Source: Opitutaceae bacterium TAV5
GTDB taxonomy: Bacteria > Verrucomicrobiota > Verrucomicrobiia > Opitutales > Opitutaceae
Length of the DNA: 64,000 nucleotides
Assembly: GCA_000242935.3 (NCBI GenBank)
Contig: CP007053.1
Span: 1,736,001-1,800,000, forward strand
Direction: 5' to 3'
Shown: positions 16,992 to 25,313 of the stretch, piece after piece
How the letters are laid out: the number at the start of each line of letters is the position of its first letter
How positions within the stretch are numbered: the first letter of the stretch is position 1
Program-made: the position numbers and the translations under genes
The notes under the pieces: model-generated
Databases searched by the model: none
What the model was told of the DNA's origin: nothing
Seen by the model: the letters and a program-made list of their open reading frames with translations, nothing else

Positions 16992-17019
16992 TAATTCTTA
17001 ATTATTAATTCTTAATTCC
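16992..17019. repeat. AT-rich low-complexity repeat before exbB
   Basis: Two copies of TAATTCTTAATT surround TATTAA immediately before the exbB start, in an otherwise GC-rich region. The sequence at 16897-16920 (ATAATGAAGAATGAAAAATG) is a second simple-sequence patch. No Shine-Dalgarno sequence is visible in either. It could lower local structure around the start codon or be a promoter-like patch. Confidence 0.55.
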
Positions 17020-17020
17020 T

Positions 17021-17875
17021 ATGACCCTCCCCCGCATCATCGCCACCGCGCTCTCCGCCCTGGCTCCGCTTGCCGCCTTCGCGCAGTCGGCCGCCGCCAC
17101 GGCAGCGACCGAGACCGTCAAGACCAAGTCCCTCCTCGAGGAACTCAGCGCTCCCTTCATCCTTCCCTTGTGGATCTGTTCCGCGGTCATCGTTTACCTG
17201 GTCATCGACCTGTACCTGAAGACGGCCCGCAAGCAGTGCATCCGGCCGGTCGCGGTCTCCACCCTGCAACAGCAATTTCGTGACGGCGCTTACCACGAAG
17301 CCTTCGCCTGGAGCGCGGAAAACCCGTCGCCGCTCGCCAACGTTGTCAACGCGGGCCTGAAGCATTCGCCCAGCGGCAAGCAGGCCGCCGAAGACGCCAT
17401 GGCCATCGCCATCGTCGGCGAAAACACCAACTACCAGAACCGCATCGCCTACCTCTCCGTGATTGGCGTCATCGCGCCCATGATCGGCCTCACCGGCACG
17501 GTCATCGGCATGATCCAGGCCTTCGCCTCCATGGGCCAGGCGGGCGCGGCCGATCCCTCAAAACTCTCCGGCGCCATCGGTCACGTGCTCCACGCCACCG
17601 CCTCCGGTCTGGCCGTCGCCATCCCCGCGTTCATTTTCTATTACCTGCTTCGCAACCGCGTCTCGCACATCATCCACGACCTCTCCATCGCGGCGACCGA
17701 CCTCTTCCGCAAATTCCCCTACGAACACCTCGAACACGTCGAGTTTACCGGCGGCGAGACCTATGCGGGCGTCCCCAACTGGCTCCGCCCCCAGGCGGAG
17801 CATCACGAAGAACACACCGCGGAGGCTCACCCCGGCGACGGGCAGGCCGCTCCGGCTCCCGAACCCACGGCCTGA
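17021..17875 (+). CDS. exbB: MotA/TolQ/ExbB proton channel family protein
   Basis: 284 residues. An N-terminal hydrophobic signal-like segment is followed by the three membrane helices of the family: IICSA-type helix near residues 48-65 (PLWICSAVIVYLVIDLYL), ISVIGVIAPMIGLTGTVIGM near 145-168, and LAVAIPAFIFYYLLRNR near 195-215. The signature GLTGTVIGMIQAF...GAIGHVLHATASGLAVAIPA is characteristic of ExbB/TolQ. With ExbD it forms an inner-membrane complex that uses proton flow to drive an envelope protein. The C-terminus is His/Glu-rich. The two ExbD genes and the anchored VWA-like protein follow on the same strand. Confidence 0.93.
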   Translation: MTLPRIIATALSALAPLAAFAQSAAATAATETVKTKSLLEELSAPFILPLWICSAVIVYLVIDLYLKTARKQCIRPVAVSTLQQQFRDGAYHEAFAWSAENPSPLANVVNAGLKHSPSGKQAAEDAMAIAIVGENTNYQNRIAYLSVIGVIAPMIGLTGTVIGMIQAFASMGQAGAADPSKLSGAIGHVLHATASGLAVAIPAFIFYYLLRNRVSHIIHDLSIAATDLFRKFPYEHLEHVEFTGGETYAGVPNWLRPQAEHHEEHTAEAHPGDGQAAPAPEPTA

Positions 17876-17911
17876 AGGCCACCGGACCGACGGGGTCCCC
17901 CCGGGGACACC

Positions 17912-17951
17912 CAACTCCGAACTCTGAACTCCAAACCCTAAACTCCAGACC
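17912..17951. repeat. GAACTCC/AACTCCA simple repeat between exbB and exbD
   Basis: A run of short degenerate units (CCGAACTCTGAACTCC, then AAACCCTAAACTCCAGACC) immediately before the exbD start. A closely similar run is found inside the RNase R gene around 21630-21658, where it is translated in frame. Confidence 0.6.
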
Positions 17952-17954
17952 ACC

Positions 17955-18380
17955 ATGGCCGGCAATGCAGGCGGCGGCGACGGCGAGCCCGAATTCCAGA
18001 TCGCCCCCATGATCGACGTCCTTCTCGTGTTGCTCATCTTCTTCATGAGCATCGCGACGACGGCTGTCAGTCGTTACGATCCCTCGATCAACGTTCCCGT
18101 CGCGCCCGACGCCAACAAGAAGGAGGATTCCGAAGGCGAACTCGTCTTCAACATCGCGTGGAAGCCCGGCGAGCACATGGCGCGGATCACGTACGAGGAG
18201 GAGCCGGTCAATTTCGAGACGATTGTCCCGCGTCTCGCCCGCCACCTCAAGGCCGACCCGAAAGTCCGCGTCCTCATCCGCGCCGACGCCGAGACCCCCG
18301 TGTCCTACATCAACCAGGTCATCGAAACCGTCGCCAAGGCCGGCATCGTCGACGTCACCTTCGCCACCCTGAACCGATGA
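17955..18380 (+). CDS. exbD: ExbD/TolR-family biopolymer transport protein (first copy)
   Basis: 141 residues. It has the ExbD layout: a short cytoplasmic N-terminus, then FQIAPMIDVLLVLLIFFM as the single membrane helix with the conserved proton-carrying Asp in PMIDVLL, then a periplasmic domain ending in PVSYINQVIETVAKAGIVDV. Spacing from exbB is 79 bases. A second ExbD follows, separated by a repeat element. Two different ExbD proteins next to one ExbB suggest a heteromeric complex. Confidence 0.93.
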   Translation: MAGNAGGGDGEPEFQIAPMIDVLLVLLIFFMSIATTAVSRYDPSINVPVAPDANKKEDSEGELVFNIAWKPGEHMARITYEEEPVNFETIVPRLARHLKADPKVRVLIRADAETPVSYINQVIETVAKAGIVDVTFATLNR

Positions 18381-18418
18381 AAGGGAACCTCCGGAAATTG
18401 ACTCTTTTCAATCAAGTT

Positions 18419-18536
18419 AACCACTCATGCACACTCATGGGCACTCATAATGATTCGGATGAAAACCGGCTCAATATCATCCGGTTATATTTTAATCAGG
18501 TTCCTTCATTAGTGTCCATTAGTGGGCATTAGTGGT
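18419..18536. repeat. Inverted-repeat element (CACTAATGGACAC family), diverged copy
   Basis: The left arm at 18419-18448 (AACCACTCATGCACACTCAT...) and the right arm at 18508-18536 (ATTAGTGTCCATTAGTGGGC...) have the same layout as the perfect 32-base arms at 1709-1892 but have diverged. The element occupies the gap between the two exbD genes. Confidence 0.75.
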
Positions 18537-18584
18537 GAAAAAATGTATTTTTAGAACTTCTCTTCGGCCTTCAGCCCTTTCCCC

Positions 18585-19028
18585 ATGCGTCCTCCGATAA
18601 AAAGCGCCAATCCCGATGTCGGCTTCCAGATCGCACCGATGATCGACGTGGTGTTCGTGATCCTCGTCTTCTTCATGGCGCTGGCCGCGCAGATCCGCAT
18701 CGAGCAGATCCTGCAGACCAAACTTCCCGGCGTGTCGGTGGCGAGCGAGTCGGCCGAATTCGTGGACGAGCAAATCCTGCAAATCGACGACGGCGGCGAA
18801 GTCTCCCTCAACGACGAGACCTACGACAACGCCGCCAGCCACGAGATGCCGCAGCTCACCGCCACGCTCATCCGTCTCAAGGAGTCGAGCGACGCCGCGA
18901 AGAGCAAGGTCGTGGTCACGCTCATCAGCCACCCCGACTCGCCCTATTACCGCACCATCGACGTGCTCAACGCCCTCGCCGTCGCCGGCATCACCAACGT
19001 CACCTTCACCGCCGCCGACGAATTCTGA
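18585..19028 (+). CDS. exbD: ExbD/TolR-family biopolymer transport protein (second copy)
   Basis: 147 residues. The N-terminal GFQIAPMIDVVFVILVFFMA is the ExbD membrane helix with the conserved Asp. The periplasmic part ends with YYRTIDVLNALAVAGITNVTF, the equivalent of the first ExbD's C-terminal helix and strand. It diverges strongly from the first copy in the middle, which holds an acidic segment (FVDEQILQIDDGGEVSLND). It likely pairs with the first copy around the ExbB channel. No Shine-Dalgarno sequence is obvious. Confidence 0.92.
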   Translation: MRPPIKSANPDVGFQIAPMIDVVFVILVFFMALAAQIRIEQILQTKLPGVSVASESAEFVDEQILQIDDGGEVSLNDETYDNAASHEMPQLTATLIRLKESSDAAKSKVVVTLISHPDSPYYRTIDVLNALAVAGITNVTFTAADEF

Positions 19029-19101
19029 CCACTGCGGAGCGCAAAACAACGCCAGCCTGCCCTCCCCTCCTCTCCGTCCAATCGAAAATCCGAAATCCCC
19101 G

Positions 19102-20580
19102 ATGTCGTCCCCTCGCGCCAAAAAGACCCTCTACGAACGCCTCACGAGCAGCGTGCCGCTGCTGGTCACGGTGATTGTGCACGTCATCCTGATCATCGTG
19201 GCCGGCGCGTTTGTCGTGCAGGAACAGATACTGAAACCGAAGAAAAAATTCGAGGCGGCCGCCGCCACCGAGTCCACCGCGCAGAAACAGATCGAGCATC
19301 GCCTGCAGGTCGCGCGCAAGAGCAGCGCCTCCTCCAGCAGTTCCAACCCGGTCTCGGCCAACCGCATTTATTCCACCGCCGAGGGCGCGCTCCAGTTGCC
19401 CGAGATGCCGGCGCTGCCCTCGATGGGCGCGGGCGGCTTCGGCGGTTTCGGCGGCGCGGCCGGCATCGGCGTCGGCACGGGCGGCGGCATGGGCGGAGTC
19501 GGCTCCACCAACCTCGGCGGGCGCGGTTTCATGTCGATGTCGTTCCTCGGCATGACCAGCCAGAACGTGCAGAAAATCGCCTTCGTGATCGATATCGGCA
19601 CCGACCTGATGGATATCCGCAAGGGCGGTTTTCTGGCCTTCAACATCATCCGCGAGCAGATCATGCAGCTCGTCGGCACCATGCCGCCGTCGGCCGAGTT
19701 CGGCGTCGTCCTGTTCGAAAACGGCAACTGGGGCAATCCCGGGCGCGTTGCGCCTTTCCGCACCGAACTCATGCCGGCCAATGTCGCCGGCAAGGAGGAG
19801 TTCTTCGCCTGGCTCGCACCCATCAACACCAGCGCCAACCGTACGGGAGTCAGCTCCATCTCCAACCCGCGACGCTGGACGCCCAAGCCGCTCCCCAATG
19901 CCGGCCTCGACGACAAGCTCCAGATACCCGACTGGACGCGCGCCCTGCACCTCGCCCTCGAGATGCAGCCCGACACCGTCTATATTATCACCGGCAGCCA
20001 GGGCAGCCTTCGCCGCCGCGCCTCCGACGCCGAGATCGCCCGCCGCAAGAAGGCCTACGACGAGCGCGTGGAGGCGCTCAAAAAAGAGGGCGTCACCGAC
20101 TACAAGGCGGCGATGGCTGCGCGCAGCCGCGCTTTCGCCAAGGCCAGACAGGAGCTCGACGAAATCAACAAAAAGCTCGTTGCCCAGGGCAAACCGCCGC
20201 TCGTCGTCCGCTACAACGAGCGCATTTTCGAGAAAGACTTCCAGGCCGAACTCAAAAAACTCGGCTACAGCATCAAGCTCGACACCACGGGCTGGGAAAC
20301 CAAGGACGGCAAACCCGTCCCTTGGATCAACAACGATCCGTGGGACCGCGTGCCCTTCACCGAAGTCTACAACCACGTTTCCCGCCTGCAAAATGCGCTC
20401 GTGCCAAAGAAGGCGGCGATCAACATCTTCCTTTTCGTCGGCCCCGGCCAGGAGCCGAAGGACCAGATGGAAAACCTCGGCAAGGTGGCCAGTCGCAACA
20501 GCGGTCGTTTCGAACTGCTCACGACCAAGCGCCTCGAGGAAATCAAGCGCCGCGCCGCCGAGGAGGCCGCGAAACGCTGA
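19102..20580 (+). CDS. Inner-membrane-anchored protein with degenerate VWA-like domain
   Basis: 492 residues. A cytoplasmic N-terminus and a single membrane helix (VPLLVTVIVHVILIIVAGAF, residues 18-37) give a TonB-like anchor. A Ser/Ala-rich stretch and a Gly-rich linker (about residues 107-140) follow. Residues about 150 to 330 look like a VWA fold (IAFVIDIGTDLMDI, FGVVLFENG, DTVYIITGSQGS), but the MIDAS DxSxS is replaced by DIGTD, so metal binding is doubtful. A charged helical insertion lies at about 311-370. Together with ExbB/ExbD this may be the energy-coupled effector. The stop is followed by a partial repeat element. Confidence 0.75.
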   Translation: MSSPRAKKTLYERLTSSVPLLVTVIVHVILIIVAGAFVVQEQILKPKKKFEAAAATESTAQKQIEHRLQVARKSSASSSSSNPVSANRIYSTAEGALQLPEMPALPSMGAGGFGGFGGAAGIGVGTGGGMGGVGSTNLGGRGFMSMSFLGMTSQNVQKIAFVIDIGTDLMDIRKGGFLAFNIIREQIMQLVGTMPPSAEFGVVLFENGNWGNPGRVAPFRTELMPANVAGKEEFFAWLAPINTSANRTGVSSISNPRRWTPKPLPNAGLDDKLQIPDWTRALHLALEMQPDTVYIITGSQGSLRRRASDAEIARRKKAYDERVEALKKEGVTDYKAAMAARSRAFAKARQELDEINKKLVAQGKPPLVVRYNERIFEKDFQAELKKLGYSIKLDTTGWETKDGKPVPWINNDPWDRVPFTEVYNHVSRLQNALVPKKAAINIFLFVGPGQEPKDQMENLGKVASRNSGRFELLTTKRLEEIKRRAAEEAAKR

Positions 20581-20585
20581 CCGAT

Positions 20586-20672
20586 GCGACGAGGCGCAAC
20601 GCGCCTCGCCTCCGGACCGTACGAACCGTGCGACGCTACGCGTCGTCCAGCGGTCTGGAGACCGCCGCTCCG
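20586..20672. repeat. Partial copy of the 3828-3942 element
   Basis: GCGACGAGGCGCAACGCGCC at 20586, GTGCGACGCTACGCGTCGTC at 20629 and AGCGGTCTGGAGACCGCCGC near 20650 correspond to the inner hairpins and one end of the element at 3828-3942. The other end is missing. It lies 5 bases after the VWA-like gene. Confidence 0.65.
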
Positions 20673-20805
20673 TGTGGCGCGGACGTCCCGCGCGCTTCCG
20701 GATGGCAATTTGCCAAAACACGTCTTTGCCTCTGCCTTGTTTCCGGCCACTTTCATTTTCCGCGCCCGCCTCTTTTTTCGCATCCGGGCCTGAACCCGAG
20801 TCTTC

Positions 20806-23409
20806 ATGAATTTCCACGACCTCATCCTCGCCCGCCTTGCCAGGCCCGATTACCAACCTGTTAACGAAGCCCGGCTCGCCCGCGAGATCGGCGTGGACCG
20901 CAAACAACGCGGAAACTTCCGCCACGCCCTTCGCAGCCTCCTTTCGCGCGGCGACGCACAGATCATCGCCGGCGACCGCATCGCCCCGCCCGCCCGCGCC
21001 GGCTCTTCCGGCCGCAGTGGCCGCACCGGCGGTGGCGATGCCGATGTGCTCGTCGGCCGCATCCAGTTCCGCGCCGGCGGCTCCGCCATTTTCTTTCCGC
21101 GCGCCGTCCCCGGCCCCGATGGCCAGCCGCCCGCCCGTTCCACAATCGAACCGGTCCAGATCGGTTACGACGACACCGGCACCGCGCTTCCCGGCGACAC
21201 CGTCGAAGTCCGCCTCAACCGCCCCCGCCCGGCCCGCGCCGCCCGCCCGCGCCAGCAACGCGGACAGCAGTCCGCCAAAGACGCCGCCCGCGAGAACGAA
21301 CTGCGCGGCCGCGTCGTCAACATCGTCGAGCGCGGCAGCGCCACCATGATCGGCACGCTCCGCCGCGTCCGTTCCAGCTATTACGTGCAGCCCGACGATC
21401 CGCGTTTCCAGCACGAGGTCGCTGTTCCCGACCCTATAAAAACCCCCGCCTTCGCCGCAGTGGCACCCGTAGCTGCGGGCGCAAGCTCGCAGGCCGCCGG
21501 CAAAAAAAACGCCAAGGCCAAAGCCGCCGCCACGCCCGCCAAAAACGCCCGCCCCATTTTCAAACCCGTTCCGCGCGGCGCCGCACCCGGTGCGGCACCA
21601 TTTTCTGCCAATCCCGCAAACCCCACAAACCCTGAACTCCAGACCCTGAATTCCAAACCGGCGGCGAACGCCGCCGCCATCGTCCCCGAAGTCGGCGACA
21701 AGGTGGTCGTCAGGCTCCGCGAGTGGACCAACCGCCACGCCATCCTCGAAGGCGAGATCATCGAGCGCCTCGGCAAGACCTTCGAACCCGGCGCGGAGTT
21801 CACCGCCATCCTTCGCAAGTACAACCTCGAACCCGCCTTCCCCGACGCCGTCCAGCGCGAGGTCGCCGGCCTGCCCGACAAGGTCCGCTCCGCCGACATC
21901 ACCGGTCGCCTCGATTACCGCGACATCCCGACCTTCACCATCGACCCCGACGACGCCAAGGATTTCGACGACGCGCTCTCCATCGAACACCTCGACGGCG
22001 GCCGCACCCGCATCGGCATCCACATCGCCGACGTCTCCCACTACGTCAAACCCGGCACTGCGCTCGACAACGAGGCCCGCAAGCGCGGCAACTCCACCTA
22101 CCTCGTCGGCGCGGTCATCCCGATGCTGCCGGAAAAACTCTCCAACGGCCTCTGCTCGCTCGTCGAGGCGCAGGACCGCCTCGTCAAGACCGTACAACTG
22201 ACCTTCGACGCGAAGCGCCGCCTCGTGGACACCGCTTTCGCCAGCGCCGTGATCCGCAGCCGCAAGCGCCTCACCTATCGCCAGGCCTACGCGCTCCTCT
22301 TCGAAAAAGACCTCGCCGCCGTCCGCGCCCTGCCGTTGCCGCCCAAACACCAGACCGGCTCCACCGGCCGCGCCCTCTCCTCGCTCAAGGACGCCGAACT
22401 GCGCGACCTGCAAACGTGGATACGCCAGCTCTGGGATATCGCCTCGCACCTGCGCCGTTCGCGCATGCGCAACGGCTCGCTCGATCTCGACATGCCCGAG
22501 ACCAAGGTCTTCGTGGACGAGCAGGGCTACGCCGACCGCCTCGAAAAGATCGAGAACGACGAAAGCCACCAGCTCATCGAGGAGTTCATGCTCGCCGCCA
22601 ACGAGGCCGTGGCCCGCCTCACGCGCGGCAAGCGCCTGGCCTCGCTCTACCGCGTCCACGACGATCCCGACGCGGAAAAGCTCGGCGAGTTCCGCGACAC
22701 CATCGCCACCGCCGGCATCAAGGCGGGTGACCTCACCAAACGCTCCGAACTGTCAAAAGTCATCACCGCGCTCGACCAGCATCCGCAGGGCCACCTCCTG
22801 CGCACGCAGCTCCTGCGCAGCCTGAAAAAAGCGTGCTACCGCTCCACGCCCGACGGCCATTTCGGCCTGGCGAAAAAGGACTACACGCACTTCACGTCGC
22901 CCATCCGCCGCTACTCCGATCTCGTCGTCCATCGCGTGCTGGAAAACTTTCTCGACCAGCCCGGCAACCCCGCTGGCAAAACCGCCGCCGCGAGCACCGG
23001 GAAAAAATTCCGCTACTCCGCCTCGCAGATGGCCGAAATCGGCGAACACCTCAGCCTCACCGAAACCAACTCGCAGGAGGCGGAGCGCGAGAGCGTGAAG
23101 GTGAAGCTCGTCGAGTTTTTCGAGCGCGAGCTGCACAAGCGCACGCCCACGCGCTTCGCGGCGATCATCACCGAAGTACGCCCGCACGGCCTCTTCATCG
23201 AACTGGCCGAGTCGATGACCTTCGGTTTCATCCCGGCGTCGGAGTTGTCCGCCGGCGGCGACGATTATTACCAGCCCACCCCCGACGGCAGCGCGCTGGC
23301 CGGCAAGCGGAGCAAACGCCGCTTCGCGCTCGGCGACAAAATCGACGTCCACGTCGCCAAGGTCGACCGCTTCAAGCGCCTGATCGATTTCAAGCCGGCG
23401 CCGGCCTGA
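20806..23409 (+). CDS. rnr: Ribonuclease R (RNB family 3'-5' exoribonuclease)
   Basis: 867 residues. An N-terminal winged-helix-like region (residues 1-60) and a cold-shock-type domain are followed by the RNB catalytic domain. The latter has IDPDDAKDFDDALSIEHL near residue 380, with the clustered Asp that bind catalytic metal, and GIHIADVSHYVKPGTALD. A C-terminal S1 domain (FAAIITEVRPHGLFIELAES) ends the protein. The enzyme degrades structured RNA from the 3' end. Between the two N-terminal OB regions, residues about 215-290 are a low-complexity linker (Ala/Lys-rich, then NPANPTNPELQTLNSKP) that matches intergenic repeat sequence and is unlike other RNase R proteins. Confidence 0.95.
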   Translation: MNFHDLILARLARPDYQPVNEARLAREIGVDRKQRGNFRHALRSLLSRGDAQIIAGDRIAPPARAGSSGRSGRTGGGDADVLVGRIQFRAGGSAIFFPRAVPGPDGQPPARSTIEPVQIGYDDTGTALPGDTVEVRLNRPRPARAARPRQQRGQQSAKDAARENELRGRVVNIVERGSATMIGTLRRVRSSYYVQPDDPRFQHEVAVPDPIKTPAFAAVAPVAAGASSQAAGKKNAKAKAAATPAKNARPIFKPVPRGAAPGAAPFSANPANPTNPELQTLNSKPAANAAAIVPEVGDKVVVRLREWTNRHAILEGEIIERLGKTFEPGAEFTAILRKYNLEPAFPDAVQREVAGLPDKVRSADITGRLDYRDIPTFTIDPDDAKDFDDALSIEHLDGGRTRIGIHIADVSHYVKPGTALDNEARKRGNSTYLVGAVIPMLPEKLSNGLCSLVEAQDRLVKTVQLTFDAKRRLVDTAFASAVIRSRKRLTYRQAYALLFEKDLAAVRALPLPPKHQTGSTGRALSSLKDAELRDLQTWIRQLWDIASHLRRSRMRNGSLDLDMPETKVFVDEQGYADRLEKIENDESHQLIEEFMLAANEAVARLTRGKRLASLYRVHDDPDAEKLGEFRDTIATAGIKAGDLTKRSELSKVITALDQHPQGHLLRTQLLRSLKKACYRSTPDGHFGLAKKDYTHFTSPIRRYSDLVVHRVLENFLDQPGNPAGKTAAASTGKKFRYSASQMAEIGEHLSLTETNSQEAERESVKVKLVEFFERELHKRTPTRFAAIITEVRPHGLFIELAESMTFGFIPASELSAGGDDYYQPTPDGSALAGKRSKRRFALGDKIDVHVAKVDRFKRLIDFKPAPA
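21459..21658. repeat. Repeat-derived sequence inside the RNase R linker
   Basis: GTAGCTGCGGGCGCAAGCTC near 21471 is a short palindromic unit, and the run from about 21620 to 21658 (CCCACAAACCCTGAACTCC, CCCTGAATTCCAAACC) matches the simple repeat before exbD at 17912-17951. Both are in frame and are translated. Confidence 0.6.
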
Positions 23410-23471
23410 GGTCCACCGCCCGGCAGACCACCGGCGGAAATCACCTTGTCTTCCTGCATCAACGGGAATGT

Positions 23472-25289
23472 ATGGGATCACGTAATCCCATTTCCCTCAT
23501 GCAAAAACATCGCGGTTCCGGGTCTCGCGTCATCCTGCTCCTTCTCCTCCTGTGCATCCTCGGTTTCGTGCTCTTCAACCAATACCGGGAGGCCAAAAAA
23601 ACCGATGGTACGTCATCGCCGCCATCGGCAACACCAACGGCGACCGCAACCGCAACGACGCCCGTCGAAGCGGCAACGCCCGCCGCAATCACCCGATCCC
23701 CCGGCCTGCTCTTGCGGCACTACTTGAACGCGGGCGATTACGACGCGCTTGAGGAGCTTTACACACGCCTGGCAGCAGGGCCGTTTCGCATCGAGGACCG
23801 ATGGCCCGGCATCATGGTGTATTTCGAAGGCGTGGAAGTCCGGCGCAACAACCCGGAGGCAGAGTGGACCCGGCACAGGCAGGCCATCGAGGCCTGGTGT
23901 GCGGCGCGTCCTCAATCCGTCGCCGCACGGCTCGCCCTCGCCGAGTATTACAACAACTACGCCTGGAAGGCGCGCGGCACCGATTACGCCTCCGAGGTCA
24001 GCGCCGGGCAATGGAAGCTGTTCCACGAACGACGCGACAAGGCGCTCGCCATCCTCCGCGGCACGGATAACGACGCAGGCGAAAACAGCGGCGCGGTGAA
24101 AACCTCCTTCTACGGACGCTATCTCGCCGCGCGTATTCTGGGACCGGACGGTTCGACGTTCCCGGAGGCCCGGCGCATCCTGGACACACTCGCTGCCGAA
24201 GAGCCCGGTTTTTATCCAGCCTGCAGCCTTGTCGCGCACTATCTGCTGCCCCGCTGGCATGGCCGTCGCGGGGATCTCACTCGTTACGCCGAGACCGCCG
24301 CAGCCAGGGTGGACAAGGCCTTCGCTGACGGCCGCTCCGGCGACATCCTTTACGCCTGCCTGCTCGCCACGGCGTCCAACACGGATGACGAGAATTTTGT
24401 TCCGTATCATTCGCCGGACTACAAGCGCATCGTCCGCGGCTTCGAGGCGCTCCTGGCCGGCGCCTCCGGAGACCGGATCGAAAACCTGTCACGATTCTGT
24501 CAGGTCGCCGGGCGCATGGAAGACTGGCCGCGCGTCCGCCAATTGCTGGGCGAAATAGGTCCGCCCTTCCGTTTTCCCGAAATTGGCGGGCGAGCCTTTT
24601 ATGGGGAAATGTTGCGCAAGTCCGGCCTGCGCGCCGAACTCGATGCCATCGACCAACTGGAACTGCAGGGACGCTCGGGCGAGGCGCTCGAACGTTACGA
24701 GAGCCTCGGCGGCGCCGGTGGCGCCAATCGCTGGTTGACCCGGTATTACCTGAGTCATGGCGACGCCGACAACTATGCCGTCTGTGATGGTGCGGTGAAC
24801 CTCGCGCTTTCCTTCCGCGAAATCCCCACCTTCGTAACCCTCGCCGAGCAATGCCATGTCAGCCTTGCCCTGCGCGACTTGCAGCGCGCCCACGACATTG
24901 CCGACCGTTTTGACCGCTATCGCACCACTACACCCGTCGCGCGCATTGCGCTGTACGAGATCGCCCTCCACCGGGGCGAGACCGAGGCCGTCGCACGTAC
25001 TCGCCGGGCTCTCCTCGACCTCCAACTCCCGAAGTCAAAGACATGGTCCATCGCCCGCGACCTGCTGTCCGGCAAACGCAACCCGGCAGACATCCTCGCG
25101 GGAGGTTTCGACTGGCTGGGCGAAAGCGATGCCCCCGACACGGCCGCCGCTTGCGCCTTGCGTTGCTACGAACTCGGTGAAACCGAAGCCGCTCGCAACA
25201 TCCTGATCACCGCGCTTGCCGCCGGCACGGCCACCCTCAATGAAGATGCCCGCATGCGGGCCCTGCTACTCCGGCCTCCGGGAGCATGA
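23472..25289 (+). CDS. Membrane-anchored DUF4034-like protein
   Basis: 605 residues from MGSRNPISLMQKHRG; an internal Met at 23499 is an alternative. One N-terminal membrane helix (VILLLLLLCILGFVLF) is followed by a Thr/Ala/Pro linker, then a long helical domain. Residues about 140-200, including LALAEYYNNYAWKARGTDYA and GQWKLFHERRDKALAIL, resemble the DUF4034 family. The rest looks like TPR/SEL-type helical pairs. The function of the family is not known. It follows RNase R on the same strand with a 62-base gap and is convergent with the large lyase gene. Confidence 0.75.
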   Translation: MGSRNPISLMQKHRGSGSRVILLLLLLCILGFVLFNQYREAKKTDGTSSPPSATPTATATATTPVEAATPAAITRSPGLLLRHYLNAGDYDALEELYTRLAAGPFRIEDRWPGIMVYFEGVEVRRNNPEAEWTRHRQAIEAWCAARPQSVAARLALAEYYNNYAWKARGTDYASEVSAGQWKLFHERRDKALAILRGTDNDAGENSGAVKTSFYGRYLAARILGPDGSTFPEARRILDTLAAEEPGFYPACSLVAHYLLPRWHGRRGDLTRYAETAAARVDKAFADGRSGDILYACLLATASNTDDENFVPYHSPDYKRIVRGFEALLAGASGDRIENLSRFCQVAGRMEDWPRVRQLLGEIGPPFRFPEIGGRAFYGEMLRKSGLRAELDAIDQLELQGRSGEALERYESLGGAGGANRWLTRYYLSHGDADNYAVCDGAVNLALSFREIPTFVTLAEQCHVSLALRDLQRAHDIADRFDRYRTTTPVARIALYEIALHRGETEAVARTRRALLDLQLPKSKTWSIARDLLSGKRNPADILAGGFDWLGESDAPDTAAACALRCYELGETEAARNILITALAAGTATLNEDARMRALLLRPPGA

Positions 25290-25313
25290 TGGTCGCTGTC
25301 CGCCTTCCGTCGT

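Noticed and set aside
19006-22659. A 1217-codon open frame on the minus strand
   Set aside because: Antisense shadow of the VWA-like gene and rnr, with shadow-type composition and no domain.
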